A stretch of DNA of 64,000 nt from the NCBI GenBank assembly GCA_047528275.1, contig CP180023.1, positions 806,001-870,000 of the forward strand, read 5' to 3'. Made by a program: the position numbers and the translations under genes. Under the pieces are notes generated by a model. The model saw nothing but the letters and a program-made list of their open reading frames with translations. It ran no database searches and was not told the origin of the DNA. The stretch is from G039954875 sp047528275 (GTDB lineage: Bacteria > Bacteroidota > Bacteroidia > Flavobacteriales > Blattabacteriaceae). Of this stretch, positions 30,080-37,735 are shown one piece after another; position 1 is the first letter of the stretch; every line of letters starts with the position of its first letter.

Positions 30080-30910
30080 ATGAGTCGTTTGAGAAAGAAA
30101 AAAAGTACTCTTTTCCGAGATGTCTTTGGGAATTTGCATATTATAAAACGTTTCCTGATCTTTATCTTTGGTTGTATTTCCTACAATCGTTACAACGGTT
30201 TCAATAAATTGGAACTGAAGGGTACTGAACATCTCAAAAACCTTCCTGACACCAATGTACTTTTTGTCTCAAATCATCAGACATATTTTGCTGATGTTTT
30301 TGCTATGTTTCATGTGTTTTGCAGTGTGAAAAATGGGTTTATCAATACGATAAAAAACCCTATTTATTTGCTCAATCCGAAGGTTAATCTCTATTATGTA
30401 GCTGCTAAGGAGACTATGAGTAAGGGCATCTTGCCGAAAATATTTGCTTATTCGGGATGCATTGCAGTGAGGAGAACTTGGAGAGAAAGAGGGAAAGAAA
30501 TCAAACGCCAAGTAGACATTTCTGAAATCAAAAATATTGGAATGGCTCTAAATGATGGATGGCTTATCACCTTCCCACAAGGTACCACCAAGGTCTTTGC
30601 ACCCGGACGCAGAGGCACAGCTCACATCATACGCAAGTTTAAACCTTTCGTTATACCTATTGTCATAGACGGTTTCCAAGAAGCCTATGATAAAAAAGGA
30701 TTGAAGGTAAAGGAAAAAGGCATCATCCAAAAAATGATTTTCAAAGCTCCTTTGACCTTTGATTACAAAAACGATACTACAGAGATGATCATGGAAAAGG
30801 TGATGGACGCCATCGAACAGTCATCCAAGTATTTTAAGAAAACATCTCTAGTTAAAAGAGTTGAAAAAAAGAACCGATGTTGCAATGAAACCTATCAGAC
30901 CCCTATTTAA
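30080..30910 (+). CDS. 1-acyl-sn-glycerol-3-phosphate acyltransferase-like protein
   Basis: A 276-residue PlsC-family acyltransferase; the family makes phosphatidic acid from lysophosphatidic acid in membrane phospholipid synthesis. Block I, SNHQTYFAD (NHx4D, about residues 75-84), is intact. Block III reads FPQGTTK instead of the common FPEGTRS, keeping the glycine-threonine core. A basic block II (GCIAVRRTWRERG) and the late VIPIVIDGF segment fit the family. An N-terminal hydrophobic stretch (FLIFIFGCISYN) may anchor it to the membrane. It is intact between a dead channel gene and dead mpl. Confidence 0.85.
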   Translation: MSRLRKKKSTLFRDVFGNLHIIKRFLIFIFGCISYNRYNGFNKLELKGTEHLKNLPDTNVLFVSNHQTYFADVFAMFHVFCSVKNGFINTIKNPIYLLNPKVNLYYVAAKETMSKGILPKIFAYSGCIAVRRTWRERGKEIKRQVDISEIKNIGMALNDGWLITFPQGTTKVFAPGRRGTAHIIRKFKPFVIPIVIDGFQEAYDKKGLKVKEKGIIQKMIFKAPLTFDYKNDTTEMIMEKVMDAIEQSSKYFKKTSLVKRVEKKNRCCNETYQTPI

Positions 30911-30947
30911 AAAAATATTTTTTTCTAGACGATTTAAAATTTGGTCA

Positions 30948-32300
30948 ATGAATGTCTATATCATTGCTATCGGTAGGAATGCCATGCATAATTTGGACCT
31001 ATCTCTTCATGAGTAAGGAGTCCAGGTCATCGGATTGAATGATCTCATTTTTGAGCCTTCAAAAAGTAGGTTGACTATACAGAATCTTTTACCTGACGCG
31101 TTGGGTTAGTTCCCTAAAAAAAATATTCAGGCACTTGATGCGGTGATCCTAGGTATACATGTTCGAGTAAACAATCTCGAATTGTAAAGAAACAAAGAAC
31201 TAAATATTAATATCTATTCTTATCCAGAATTCTTCCAGGAAGAATCCAAAAACAAAACCCTTGTAGTCATTGGTGGATCACATGCTAAAACCACCATCAC
31301 AGCGATGATACTCCATGTATTAGGATTTTGTCACAAAAAGATCAATTTCATGGTTGTAGTTTAACTAGGTAAATATAAAACCATGGTACATCTCGACCTA
31401 GACAATGATCATATCCTACTCGAAGGATATGAATATCCCAACTTTCCTATAGATTTTCGTCCCAAATTTCATCTCTATCGATCCAATATTGTCCTGATCA
31501 GTGGCATTTACCTGGGATCACATCAATGCCTCCCTACATGAGACGAATATGTCGGTATTTTCAGAGTCTTTATCGAGAAGATTACTCCAGTTGGTGCATT
31601 GGTATACAATGAAGAAGATCCATCCGTTAAAAACTCGTTAAAGAGACTGGACATTTCTTTAAAAAAATTCCTTACAAACTTTCCAGGTATTCTACAAAAA
31701 GATCAAAAACATTTCTCGAAACAGAAGATGGTCTAATTCCCCTAAGATCTTTTGGAAACACAATTTACTCAATCTTGAAGAGGCATGCATTATATGCAAC
31801 CTCTTGGGGATTATGAACGAAATGTATTACGAAGTCATTACCTCTTTTCAGGGTCCTGACAAAACATTGATATGTTTGATCGATGAGTCCGATCTGAAAG
31901 TTTATAGAGATTTTCCTCATTCACCTTTAAAAGTTTAGGTGGCCACAGGAGTTATCTAAAAAAAACAGAAAACATTTACAATGGTAAATTGTCTATAACC
32001 AAACATTTAAAGCAGTTTAGATAAAGACTTTTTGATACAATACCAACATACATTGGACCGGACAGATATCCCACTATTTTTTTACGATTAAGAAACCATT
32101 CGATCAAAACAGGTAGATAAAATCTCTCTTAAACTGATCAAAATAGCCTTTATTATACCTTATCTTAAGATTTCTCTCTTCTCTCAAATCCTACAAGATT
32201 TTTTTTTTGATGACCCTTGATCGGCAGCATAAAGTATTCCTCTTCATAAGTTCAGGGCATTACGGGGGTATGCCTTCGGTAAATTATTTAAATGAGTATT
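30948..32300 (+). pseudogene. mpl: Mpl-type Mur ligase, decayed
   Basis: Mpl joins UDP-MurNAc to recovered Ala-Glu-DAP tripeptide in peptidoglycan recycling. From the ATG at 30948: VYIIAIGRNAMHNLDLSLHE, then a stop. Further on are NINIYSYPEFFQEESKNKTL and VVIGGSHAKTTITAMILHVL, where the P-loop GGSHGKTT has lost its Gly before Lys (GSHAKTT). Then NDHILLEGYEYPN-like and YNEEDPSVKNS-like pieces follow, and near the end a VFLFISSGHYGGMPS segment. The order and spacing follow the Bacteroidota Mpl, not MurC. Many stops and frame changes; the 3' end is approximate. The intact murF elsewhere shows that de novo synthesis is retained. Confidence 0.8.
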
Positions 32301-32676
32301 CGATTGAGTTTGTTCTCCTAAGTTCTAACCTTTCTCTCCCTTCTCTCTCGTTTTTTACACATGAGATCAAAAATCCTATATGAGTATTGGATTGATTTTA
32401 AATATTTTATATACTAATCTCAACCTAGAATAATTTTTAATAATAAAAGATTGATCTATAATGATTTCATGTATAAAACCTTTGAATTAATCTATAAAGT
32501 ATCATTGTGTGTTTTCACTAAATGAAATATTGTCTAATTGTCTCATAATTAATTATAATTATAAAATACAAATAATTCCTCTCCTTTAATACGTTATATC
32601 ATTATATTTTTTTAAAATATCCACTGATACGCTTATCACGTCATGTTATTTTAACTCTAAAAATTAAAAATCCATC
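32301..32676. other. AT-rich spacer before the ilv promoter
   Basis: About 375 bases with no protein-like frame on either strand. A second, weaker promoter-like pair may lie at its end: CATCTTTG at 32673-32680 differs from TAnnTTTG at one base. Confidence 0.5.
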
Positions 32677-32707
32677 TTTGGATATCTCATTTTTTTCACT
32701 AGCTTTG
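32677..32707 (+). promoter_or_regulatory. Promoter of the ilv operon (Bacteroidota type)
   Basis: TTTG at 32677-32680 and TAGCTTTG at 32700-32707 are separated by 19 bases, an exact fit to the Bacteroidota -33/-7 arrangement (TTTG, spacer 19-21, TAnnTTTG). The predicted start is about 5 bases after the -7 box, at or next to the leader-peptide ATG at 32712. This would make the leader transcript leaderless or nearly so. An alternative -7 (CATCTTTG, 32673-32680) would start transcription near 32685. Confidence 0.7.
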
Positions 32708-32711
32708 TCCT

Positions 32712-32780
32712 ATGATCTTGAAAAATATCATCATAATAGTTGTTGGTCTCATTGTCATCCTTTCCAAGGATGTGGGGTAG
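32712..32780 (+). CDS. ilv operon leader peptide (22 codons)
   Basis: A short open frame with ATG at 32712 and TAG at 32778. Of 22 residues, 14 are branched-chain: eight Ile/Val run consecutively apart from one Gly-free block (codons 6-11 are Ile-Ile-Ile-Ile-Val-Val) and a second block at codons 13-17 is Leu-Ile-Val-Ile-Leu. The peptide begins Met-Ile-Leu-Lys-Asn and ends Ser-Lys-Asp-Val-Gly. Its role is as a sensor: shortage of charged Ile/Val/Leu tRNA stalls the ribosome in these blocks. The last codons form the base-pairing segments of the attenuator, so coding and RNA structure overlap. Too short for routine gene finding. Confidence 0.88.
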   Translation: MILKNIIIIVVGLIVILSKDVG

Positions 32781-32841
32781 GTTCCTATTTAGATATATCT
32801 TTAAAAAAAACTCTACCCCATAAAATACGGTAGGGTTTTTT
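32756..32841 (+). promoter_or_regulatory. Transcription attenuator of the ilv operon
   Basis: Four segments form competing hairpins. Segment 1 CATCCTT (32756-32762) pairs perfectly with AAGGATG (32766-32772), giving the pause hairpin inside the leader frame. Segment 2 TGGGGTAG (32773-32780, including the leader stop) pairs perfectly over 8 bp with segment 3 CTACCCCA (32813-32820), the antiterminator. Segment 3, as CTCTACC (32811-32817), also pairs over 7 bp (one G-U) with segment 4 GGTAGGG (32829-32835), giving the terminator. An A8 tract precedes it and T6 follows at 32836-32841. A ribosome stalled on Ile/Val codons would cover segment 1 and allow 2:3; a ribosome at the stop codon would cover segment 2 and allow 3:4. 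Confidence 0.88.
32811..32841 (+). terminator. Intrinsic terminator of the ilv leader
   Basis: Stem CTCTACC/GGTAGGG with an 11-base loop and T6, preceded by A8 that can extend the stem against the T tract. It lies 22 bases before the ilvD ATG, so termination would leave a leader of about 130 nt or less. Confidence 0.85.
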
Positions 32842-32863
32842 AATTAAAAGTAAATAAACTAAA

Positions 32864-34546
32864 ATGAAGAAGAGGATCAACCGTTTCAGTGTCGAACTTA
32901 CCGAAGATCTTAGCCTCCCCTCGTCACAGGCTATGCTCTATGGTACAGGCCTCACAGAAGCTGATTTTCAAAAGGCCCAAGTCGGTATTGTAAGCAATTG
33001 GTATGAAGGTAATCCGTGCAATATGCATTTGAATGTATTAAGCCAAGAGATCAAAACCTCCGTACAAGCTCAGGGACTTGTTGGTTTTCAATTTAATACT
33101 ATCGGGGTGAGCGACGGTATCACTATGGGTACGCTCGGGATGCGTTATTCTCTACCCTCGCGCGAACTCATCGCTGATAGCATAGAGACTGTAGTAGCTG
33201 CTCAACATTATGATGGTGTAGTAGCTATCCCAGGTTGTGATAAAAACATGCCTGGTACACTGATGGCCTTGCTCCGACTCAACAGGCCAGCTATCATTGT
33301 ATACGGTGGGAGCATTGCTTCAGGTTGTCACAATGGAGAAAAACTTAATATCGTCTCTACTTTAGAAGCATTGGCAAAACGAAATACTGGAAAAATATCC
33401 GAAACAGAATATAAAAACATTATCAAAAAATCCTGTCCAGGAGCTGGCGCTTGTGGGGGAATGTATACGGCCAACACTATGGCCACTGCTTTAGAAGCCA
33501 TGGGGATGACCCAACCGTATTCCTCCTCTTCACCAGCTATTGGTGAAGAAAAAATACAAGAATGCCGACAAGTAGGTAAAACGATCAAAAACCTTCTTGA
33601 AGAGGACATCAAGCCCAAAGATATCATTACTAAAAAAGCGCTAGAAAATGCCATCACCTTAGCCATTGCTTTAGGAGGATCTACTAATCTAGTGTTGCAT
33701 CTACTGGCTGTTGCTAAGACTGCTGGGATTAATCTGAGTCTAAAAGACTTTCAAGAGATCAACAAGCATGTTCCTGTTATCGGAAATCTCAAACCCAGCG
33801 GTGACTTTCTCATGGAGGATATCCATACTATTGGAGGGACCCCTCTCATTATGAAATACCTACTCAACGAAGGTTTCCTTCAAGGGGATTGCATGACCAT
33901 CACGGGAAAAACGTTGGCAGAAAACCTCGAAGAAATCCCTGAACTCTCTTTTGATCAAAAAGTGATTTATCCCTTGCATAGTCCGATCAAAAAAGATGGT
34001 CATCTTCGGATCTTGTATGGAAATTTAGCTCCTACTGGAGCTGTAGCCAAAATCACTGGCAAGGAAGGACTTAGTTTCTCCGGTCCAGCCAAGACCTTTG
34101 ATTCGGAAAAAGAAGCCAATGATGCAATCTCCAACAATCAAATCGAAGCCGGTGATGTCATCGTTATACGATATGTTGGACCTAAAGGAGCTCCAGGTAT
34201 GCCGGAGATGCTCAAACCGACCTCTTATATCATGGGAGCTGGACTAGGTAAAGAAGTCGCTCTGATCACTGATGGTAGGTTTTCAGGTGGCTCACACGGT
34301 TTCGTCGTAGGACATATTACTCCCGAAGCACAAGTCGGAGGTTTGATCGCCTTAGTTAGAGATGGAGATCTGATCACTATTGATGCCGAAAAAAACACCA
34401 TCATACTAGCGCTCAGCGAAAAAAATATACAAAAACGAAAAGCACAATGGACTCCACCACCACTCAAAGAAAAGACAGGGTATTTATATAAATATACGAA
34501 AGCCGTATCCTCAGCTTCCGAAGGATGTATTACAGATGAATTTTAA
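32864..34546 (+). CDS. ilvD: Dihydroxy-acid dehydratase
   Basis: IlvD dehydrates the 2,3-dihydroxy acids to the 2-oxo precursors of isoleucine and valine; it carries an iron-sulfur cluster. The 560-residue length is normal. Cluster ligands are visible in GCDKNMPG (about residue 124) and CPGAGACGGMYTANTMA (about 190). The C-terminal YVGPKGAPGMPEM and TDGRFSGG motifs are intact. It is the first structural gene after the attenuator and overlaps the next gene by up to 11 bases. No lesion anywhere, in strong contrast to the decayed sequence on both sides of the operon. Confidence 0.97.
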   Translation: MKKRINRFSVELTEDLSLPSSQAMLYGTGLTEADFQKAQVGIVSNWYEGNPCNMHLNVLSQEIKTSVQAQGLVGFQFNTIGVSDGITMGTLGMRYSLPSRELIADSIETVVAAQHYDGVVAIPGCDKNMPGTLMALLRLNRPAIIVYGGSIASGCHNGEKLNIVSTLEALAKRNTGKISETEYKNIIKKSCPGAGACGGMYTANTMATALEAMGMTQPYSSSSPAIGEEKIQECRQVGKTIKNLLEEDIKPKDIITKKALENAITLAIALGGSTNLVLHLLAVAKTAGINLSLKDFQEINKHVPVIGNLKPSGDFLMEDIHTIGGTPLIMKYLLNEGFLQGDCMTITGKTLAENLEEIPELSFDQKVIYPLHSPIKKDGHLRILYGNLAPTGAVAKITGKEGLSFSGPAKTFDSEKEANDAISNNQIEAGDVIVIRYVGPKGAPGMPEMLKPTSYIMGAGLGKEVALITDGRFSGGSHGFVVGHITPEAQVGGLIALVRDGDLITIDAEKNTIILALSEKNIQKRKAQWTPPPLKEKTGYLYKYTKAVSSASEGCITDEF

Positions 34547-36245
34547 TCCTATGAAAAAAGAATCATTTACCGGTTCGGAAATCCTCATCAAATCCCTCTT
34601 AGCTGAGGGAGTGAAGTACATCTTTGGTTATCCAGGTGGTGCGATCATGCCGATCTATGATGCCATACATCATTATGAAAACGAGATCTGCCATATCCTA
34701 ACACGGCACGAACAAGGCGCCATACACGCTGCCCAGGGATATGCTAGAGTCACCGGCAAAGCAGGCGTGTGTTTTACCACTTCTGGCCCTGGAGCTACCA
34801 ACTTGATTACCGGCTTGGCAGATGCACTGATTGACAGTACACCGCTTGTATGCATTACTGGTCAAGTATCCTCACATTTGTTAGGTACCGATGCCTTTCA
34901 AGAGACAGATATTATAGACATTTCCATACCTACTACTAAGTGGAACGCACAGATTACCGATGCTCAGGACATCTGTAAAATCATCTGTCAGGCCTTCTAC
35001 ATTGCCCAAGCAGGACGACCAGGTCCTGTACTTGTAGACATCACTAAGAATGCCCAATTTCAGACCACTTCCTTTGATTACAACTTTTGTACTTCAGTAA
35101 ACTACTTCAAACCTTATCCTGATACAGAGGAAGAAAAAATCCAGGCCGCTGCTCAGCTGATCAATATAGCCAAAAGACCTTTCACTATTATTGGACAAGG
35201 AGTGATTCTAGCCCATGCAGAAGAAGAATTGAAATATTTCATTAAAAAAACAGGCATTCCTGTCGCCAGCACACTCTTGGGATTAGGTGCCATAGAAAGT
35301 CGACATCCTTTGTATATGGGTATGCTCGGTATGCATGGCAATTATGCTCCTAATCTTCTGACCAACAAATGCGATGTACTCATCGCCATAGGTATGCGTT
35401 TCGATGATCGAGTTACCGGAGATGTCAAAAAATATGCTAGGCAGGCCCAGATCATCCACTTGGAGATTGACCCTTGCGAGATCAGCAAAAATACCCCTTG
35501 TGATATACCCGTTCTAGGCGATTGTAAGGTCACCTTAGCTCGTTTGACTAACCTAGTGCGAAAAATCGATCACCAAGCATGGGTTAAAACCTTTAATGAA
35601 TTGAAAGTTAAGGAAGAGGAAGTAGTGATATACAATGACCTCTACCCTACCAAAGAAGGACTGACGATGGGTGAAGTCATCAAATGGATCAACCATTACA
35701 AACGGAAAGATGCTGTCCTAGTAACTGATGTAGGACAACATCAGATGATCGCTTCACGCTATTTTGATTTCATCGCTCCAAAAAGTCAAATCACTTCCGG
35801 TGGCCTAGGTACGATGGGGTTCGGCTTACCGGCAGCTATCGGTGTACAGTTCGGTGCTAAGGAACGACAGGTGATTTGTGTAGTAGGGGATGGCGGTATC
35901 CAAATGACCGTGCAAGAGTTGGGTACCATCTTGCAAAATGATCTCCCGATAAAGATCGTATTACTCAATAATAGCTTTCTAGGTATGGTACGTCAATGGC
36001 AACAGTTATTTTTTGAAAAGCGTTATTCCTGTACAGAATTAGTCAACCCCGATTTCGTCCAATTGGCCAGTGCTTATAACATACAGGCTCAAAAAGTAGA
36101 TCGTAGAGAAGAACTCGAGGCCGCGGTAGAAAAAACGCTCAGTGACAAAGGCTCCTATCTATTAGAAGTAGTTGTAGAGAAAGAAGACAATGTTTTCCCA
36201 ATGATCCCTAGCGGAGCTGCTGTAGATGAAATTCGTTTAATATAA
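34536..36245 (+). CDS. ilvB: Acetolactate synthase, large (catalytic) subunit
   Basis: Thiamine-diphosphate enzyme making acetolactate and acetohydroxybutyrate, the first common step to Val/Leu and Ile. 569 residues. The thiamine-activating Glu lies in RHEQGAIHAAQGYAR, with SGPGATN after it. The C-terminal GDGGIQM...NN motif binds thiamine diphosphate with Mg. The ATG at 34536 overlaps ilvD by 11 bases; an in-frame ATG at 34551 (MKKESFTGSE) avoids the overlap and also fits family N-termini, so the start is ambiguous by five codons. Intact. Confidence 0.96.
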   Translation: MNFNPMKKESFTGSEILIKSLLAEGVKYIFGYPGGAIMPIYDAIHHYENEICHILTRHEQGAIHAAQGYARVTGKAGVCFTTSGPGATNLITGLADALIDSTPLVCITGQVSSHLLGTDAFQETDIIDISIPTTKWNAQITDAQDICKIICQAFYIAQAGRPGPVLVDITKNAQFQTTSFDYNFCTSVNYFKPYPDTEEEKIQAAAQLINIAKRPFTIIGQGVILAHAEEELKYFIKKTGIPVASTLLGLGAIESRHPLYMGMLGMHGNYAPNLLTNKCDVLIAIGMRFDDRVTGDVKKYARQAQIIHLEIDPCEISKNTPCDIPVLGDCKVTLARLTNLVRKIDHQAWVKTFNELKVKEEEVVIYNDLYPTKEGLTMGEVIKWINHYKRKDAVLVTDVGQHQMIASRYFDFIAPKSQITSGGLGTMGFGLPAAIGVQFGAKERQVICVVGDGGIQMTVQELGTILQNDLPIKIVLLNNSFLGMVRQWQQLFFEKRYSCTELVNPDFVQLASAYNIQAQKVDRREELEAAVEKTLSDKGSYLLEVVVEKEDNVFPMIPSGAAVDEIRLI

Positions 36246-36257
36246 AATCAATCTATT

Positions 36258-36563
36258 ATGAAAAAAAAATTTAGGATCATGATTTTAGCTAATGACTTTT
36301 CAGGATTACTCAGTCGTATCCTGATCATATTCAATCGAAGAAATTTAACCATTAAAAATATGAATGTTTGTCAAGGTGCAACTCCTGAGGTTTTACGTTA
36401 TACCATAGATTTGGAATGCATTGATGGTCAAATAGATCATCTCATCAAGCAAATCGAAAAACTGATTGGAGTGAGTTATGCTTTTTATTATCAGGAAGAA
36501 GCAGAAGAATTTTCCCAGCCTATCAATTGGGAAAATATCCGCCTCCCTATAGCTATATTATGA
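36258..36563 (+). CDS. ilvN: Acetolactate synthase regulatory subunit, ACT-only form
   Basis: A 101-residue ACT-domain protein: FRIMILANDFSGLLSRILII, then NRRNLTIKNMNVCQ and a second beta strand LRYTIDLECI. This is the regulatory subunit that binds Val/Ile and activates the catalytic subunit. It is shorter than the 160-190 residues common in the phylum and lacks the C-terminal domain, so it is closer to E. coli IlvM in size. It starts 12 bases after ilvB and ends 41 bases before the ilvC start. Feedback inhibition could be weaker without the second domain; this is inference. Confidence 0.85.
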   Translation: MKKKFRIMILANDFSGLLSRILIIFNRRNLTIKNMNVCQGATPEVLRYTIDLECIDGQIDHLIKQIEKLIGVSYAFYYQEEAEEFSQPINWENIRLPIAIL

Positions 36564-36604
36564 TACGATCGAGAAATAATTATTCAAAGAAAAAACAATT
36601 GTTT

Positions 36605-37702
36605 ATGAAACTAAAATTTAGCTCCGTAGAAGAAGATGTTGTGACAAGAGAGGAATTTCCCCTTTCAAAAGCAAAGGAAATTTTAAGGAATGAGATCATC
36701 GCTGTACTAGGTTATGGTGTACAAGGACCCGGACAAGCATTGAACTTGCGTGATAACGGATTTAAAGTCATCGTCGGACAACGTGAAAATTCTACCTCTT
36801 GGAAAAAAGCTCTTCAAGATGGTTGGGTAGAAGAAGAAACCTTGTTCCCTTTAGAAACAGCAGCTAAAAAAGCTACCATTTTGATGTTTTTGCTATCTGA
36901 TGCTGGGCAGATCGCCGTTTGGCCTAGTATAAAACCCTACCTTAGCCAAGGGAAATCTTTATATTTCTCCCATGGTTTTGGGATGACGTACAATGACAAG
37001 ACCAACATCGTCCCGCCCAAAGATATTGATATTTTTTTAGTGGCACCTAAGGGTTCAGGTACCAGCTTGAGAAGGCTTTTTGTAGAGGGTAGAGGGATTA
37101 ACTCGAGTTATGCTATTGCCCAAGACTACACCGGTAAGGCTAAAGATAGGACCCTGGCCATTGGTATTGGTATCGGATCAGGTTATCTGTTTGAAACTAC
37201 CTTCAAGAAAGAAGTCTATTCAGATCTCACGGGCGAGCGAGGTAGTCTGATGGGGGCCATCCAAGGACTTTTTTCCGCCCAATATCAAATACTTAGAGAG
37301 CATGGTCACTCTCCTTCAGAAGCCTTCAACGAAACCGTAGAAGAATTGACCGAAAGTCTTATGCCATTGGTAGCCGAAAACGGTATGGATTGGATGTATA
37401 CCAATTGCTCGACCACAGCCCAAAGAGGTGCCCTAGATTGGTGGGAAAAATTTAGAGATGCTACTTTACCTGTGTTCAAAGCACTTTATGAAGAAGTAGC
37501 CTCAGGTCGGGAGGCTGAACGTACCATCACAGCTAATAGTCAACCTGATTACCGCTCAAAACTCCAAAAAGAACTTAAGACACTCAACGAAAGCGAATTA
37601 TGGCAAGTAGGAGCTACTGTCCGTAAGCTCAGATCTAAAATCATTGACAATCCTTCAACAACATCCGACAAGGCTTATGGCTTCAATACCATACAGTCTT
37701 AA
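36605..37702 (+). CDS. ilvC: Ketol-acid reductoisomerase
   Basis: IlvC isomerises and reduces acetolactate and acetohydroxybutyrate with NAD(P)H and Mg. The frame is open from 36527, but the family N-terminus begins MKLKFSSVEEDVVTREEFPL, so I place the start at the ATG at 36605 (365 residues). Rossmann motif AVLGYGVQGPGQ (about residues 38-49), metal-binding SDLTGERGSLMGA and the late EELTESL Glu are present. The longer frame would overlap ilvN by 37 bases, which also argues against it. Intact. Confidence 0.95.
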   Translation: MKLKFSSVEEDVVTREEFPLSKAKEILRNEIIAVLGYGVQGPGQALNLRDNGFKVIVGQRENSTSWKKALQDGWVEEETLFPLETAAKKATILMFLLSDAGQIAVWPSIKPYLSQGKSLYFSHGFGMTYNDKTNIVPPKDIDIFLVAPKGSGTSLRRLFVEGRGINSSYAIAQDYTGKAKDRTLAIGIGIGSGYLFETTFKKEVYSDLTGERGSLMGAIQGLFSAQYQILREHGHSPSEAFNETVEELTESLMPLVAENGMDWMYTNCSTTAQRGALDWWEKFRDATLPVFKALYEEVASGREAERTITANSQPDYRSKLQKELKTLNESELWQVGATVRKLRSKIIDNPSTTSDKAYGFNTIQS

Positions 37703-37735
37703 GCACAACAAGACTCATATTTCCCAGCTTATCCA

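Noticed and set aside
30948..32300. MurC rather than Mpl as the dead Mur ligase
   Set aside because: The IYSYPEF and GGSHxKTT context follows the Bacteroidota Mpl pattern, and the gene lacks the MurC-type N-terminal sequence.
36527..36604. Upstream start for ilvC giving 391 residues
   Set aside because: The extra 26 codons overlap ilvN and do not resemble the family; the ATG at 36605 begins the conserved N-terminus.
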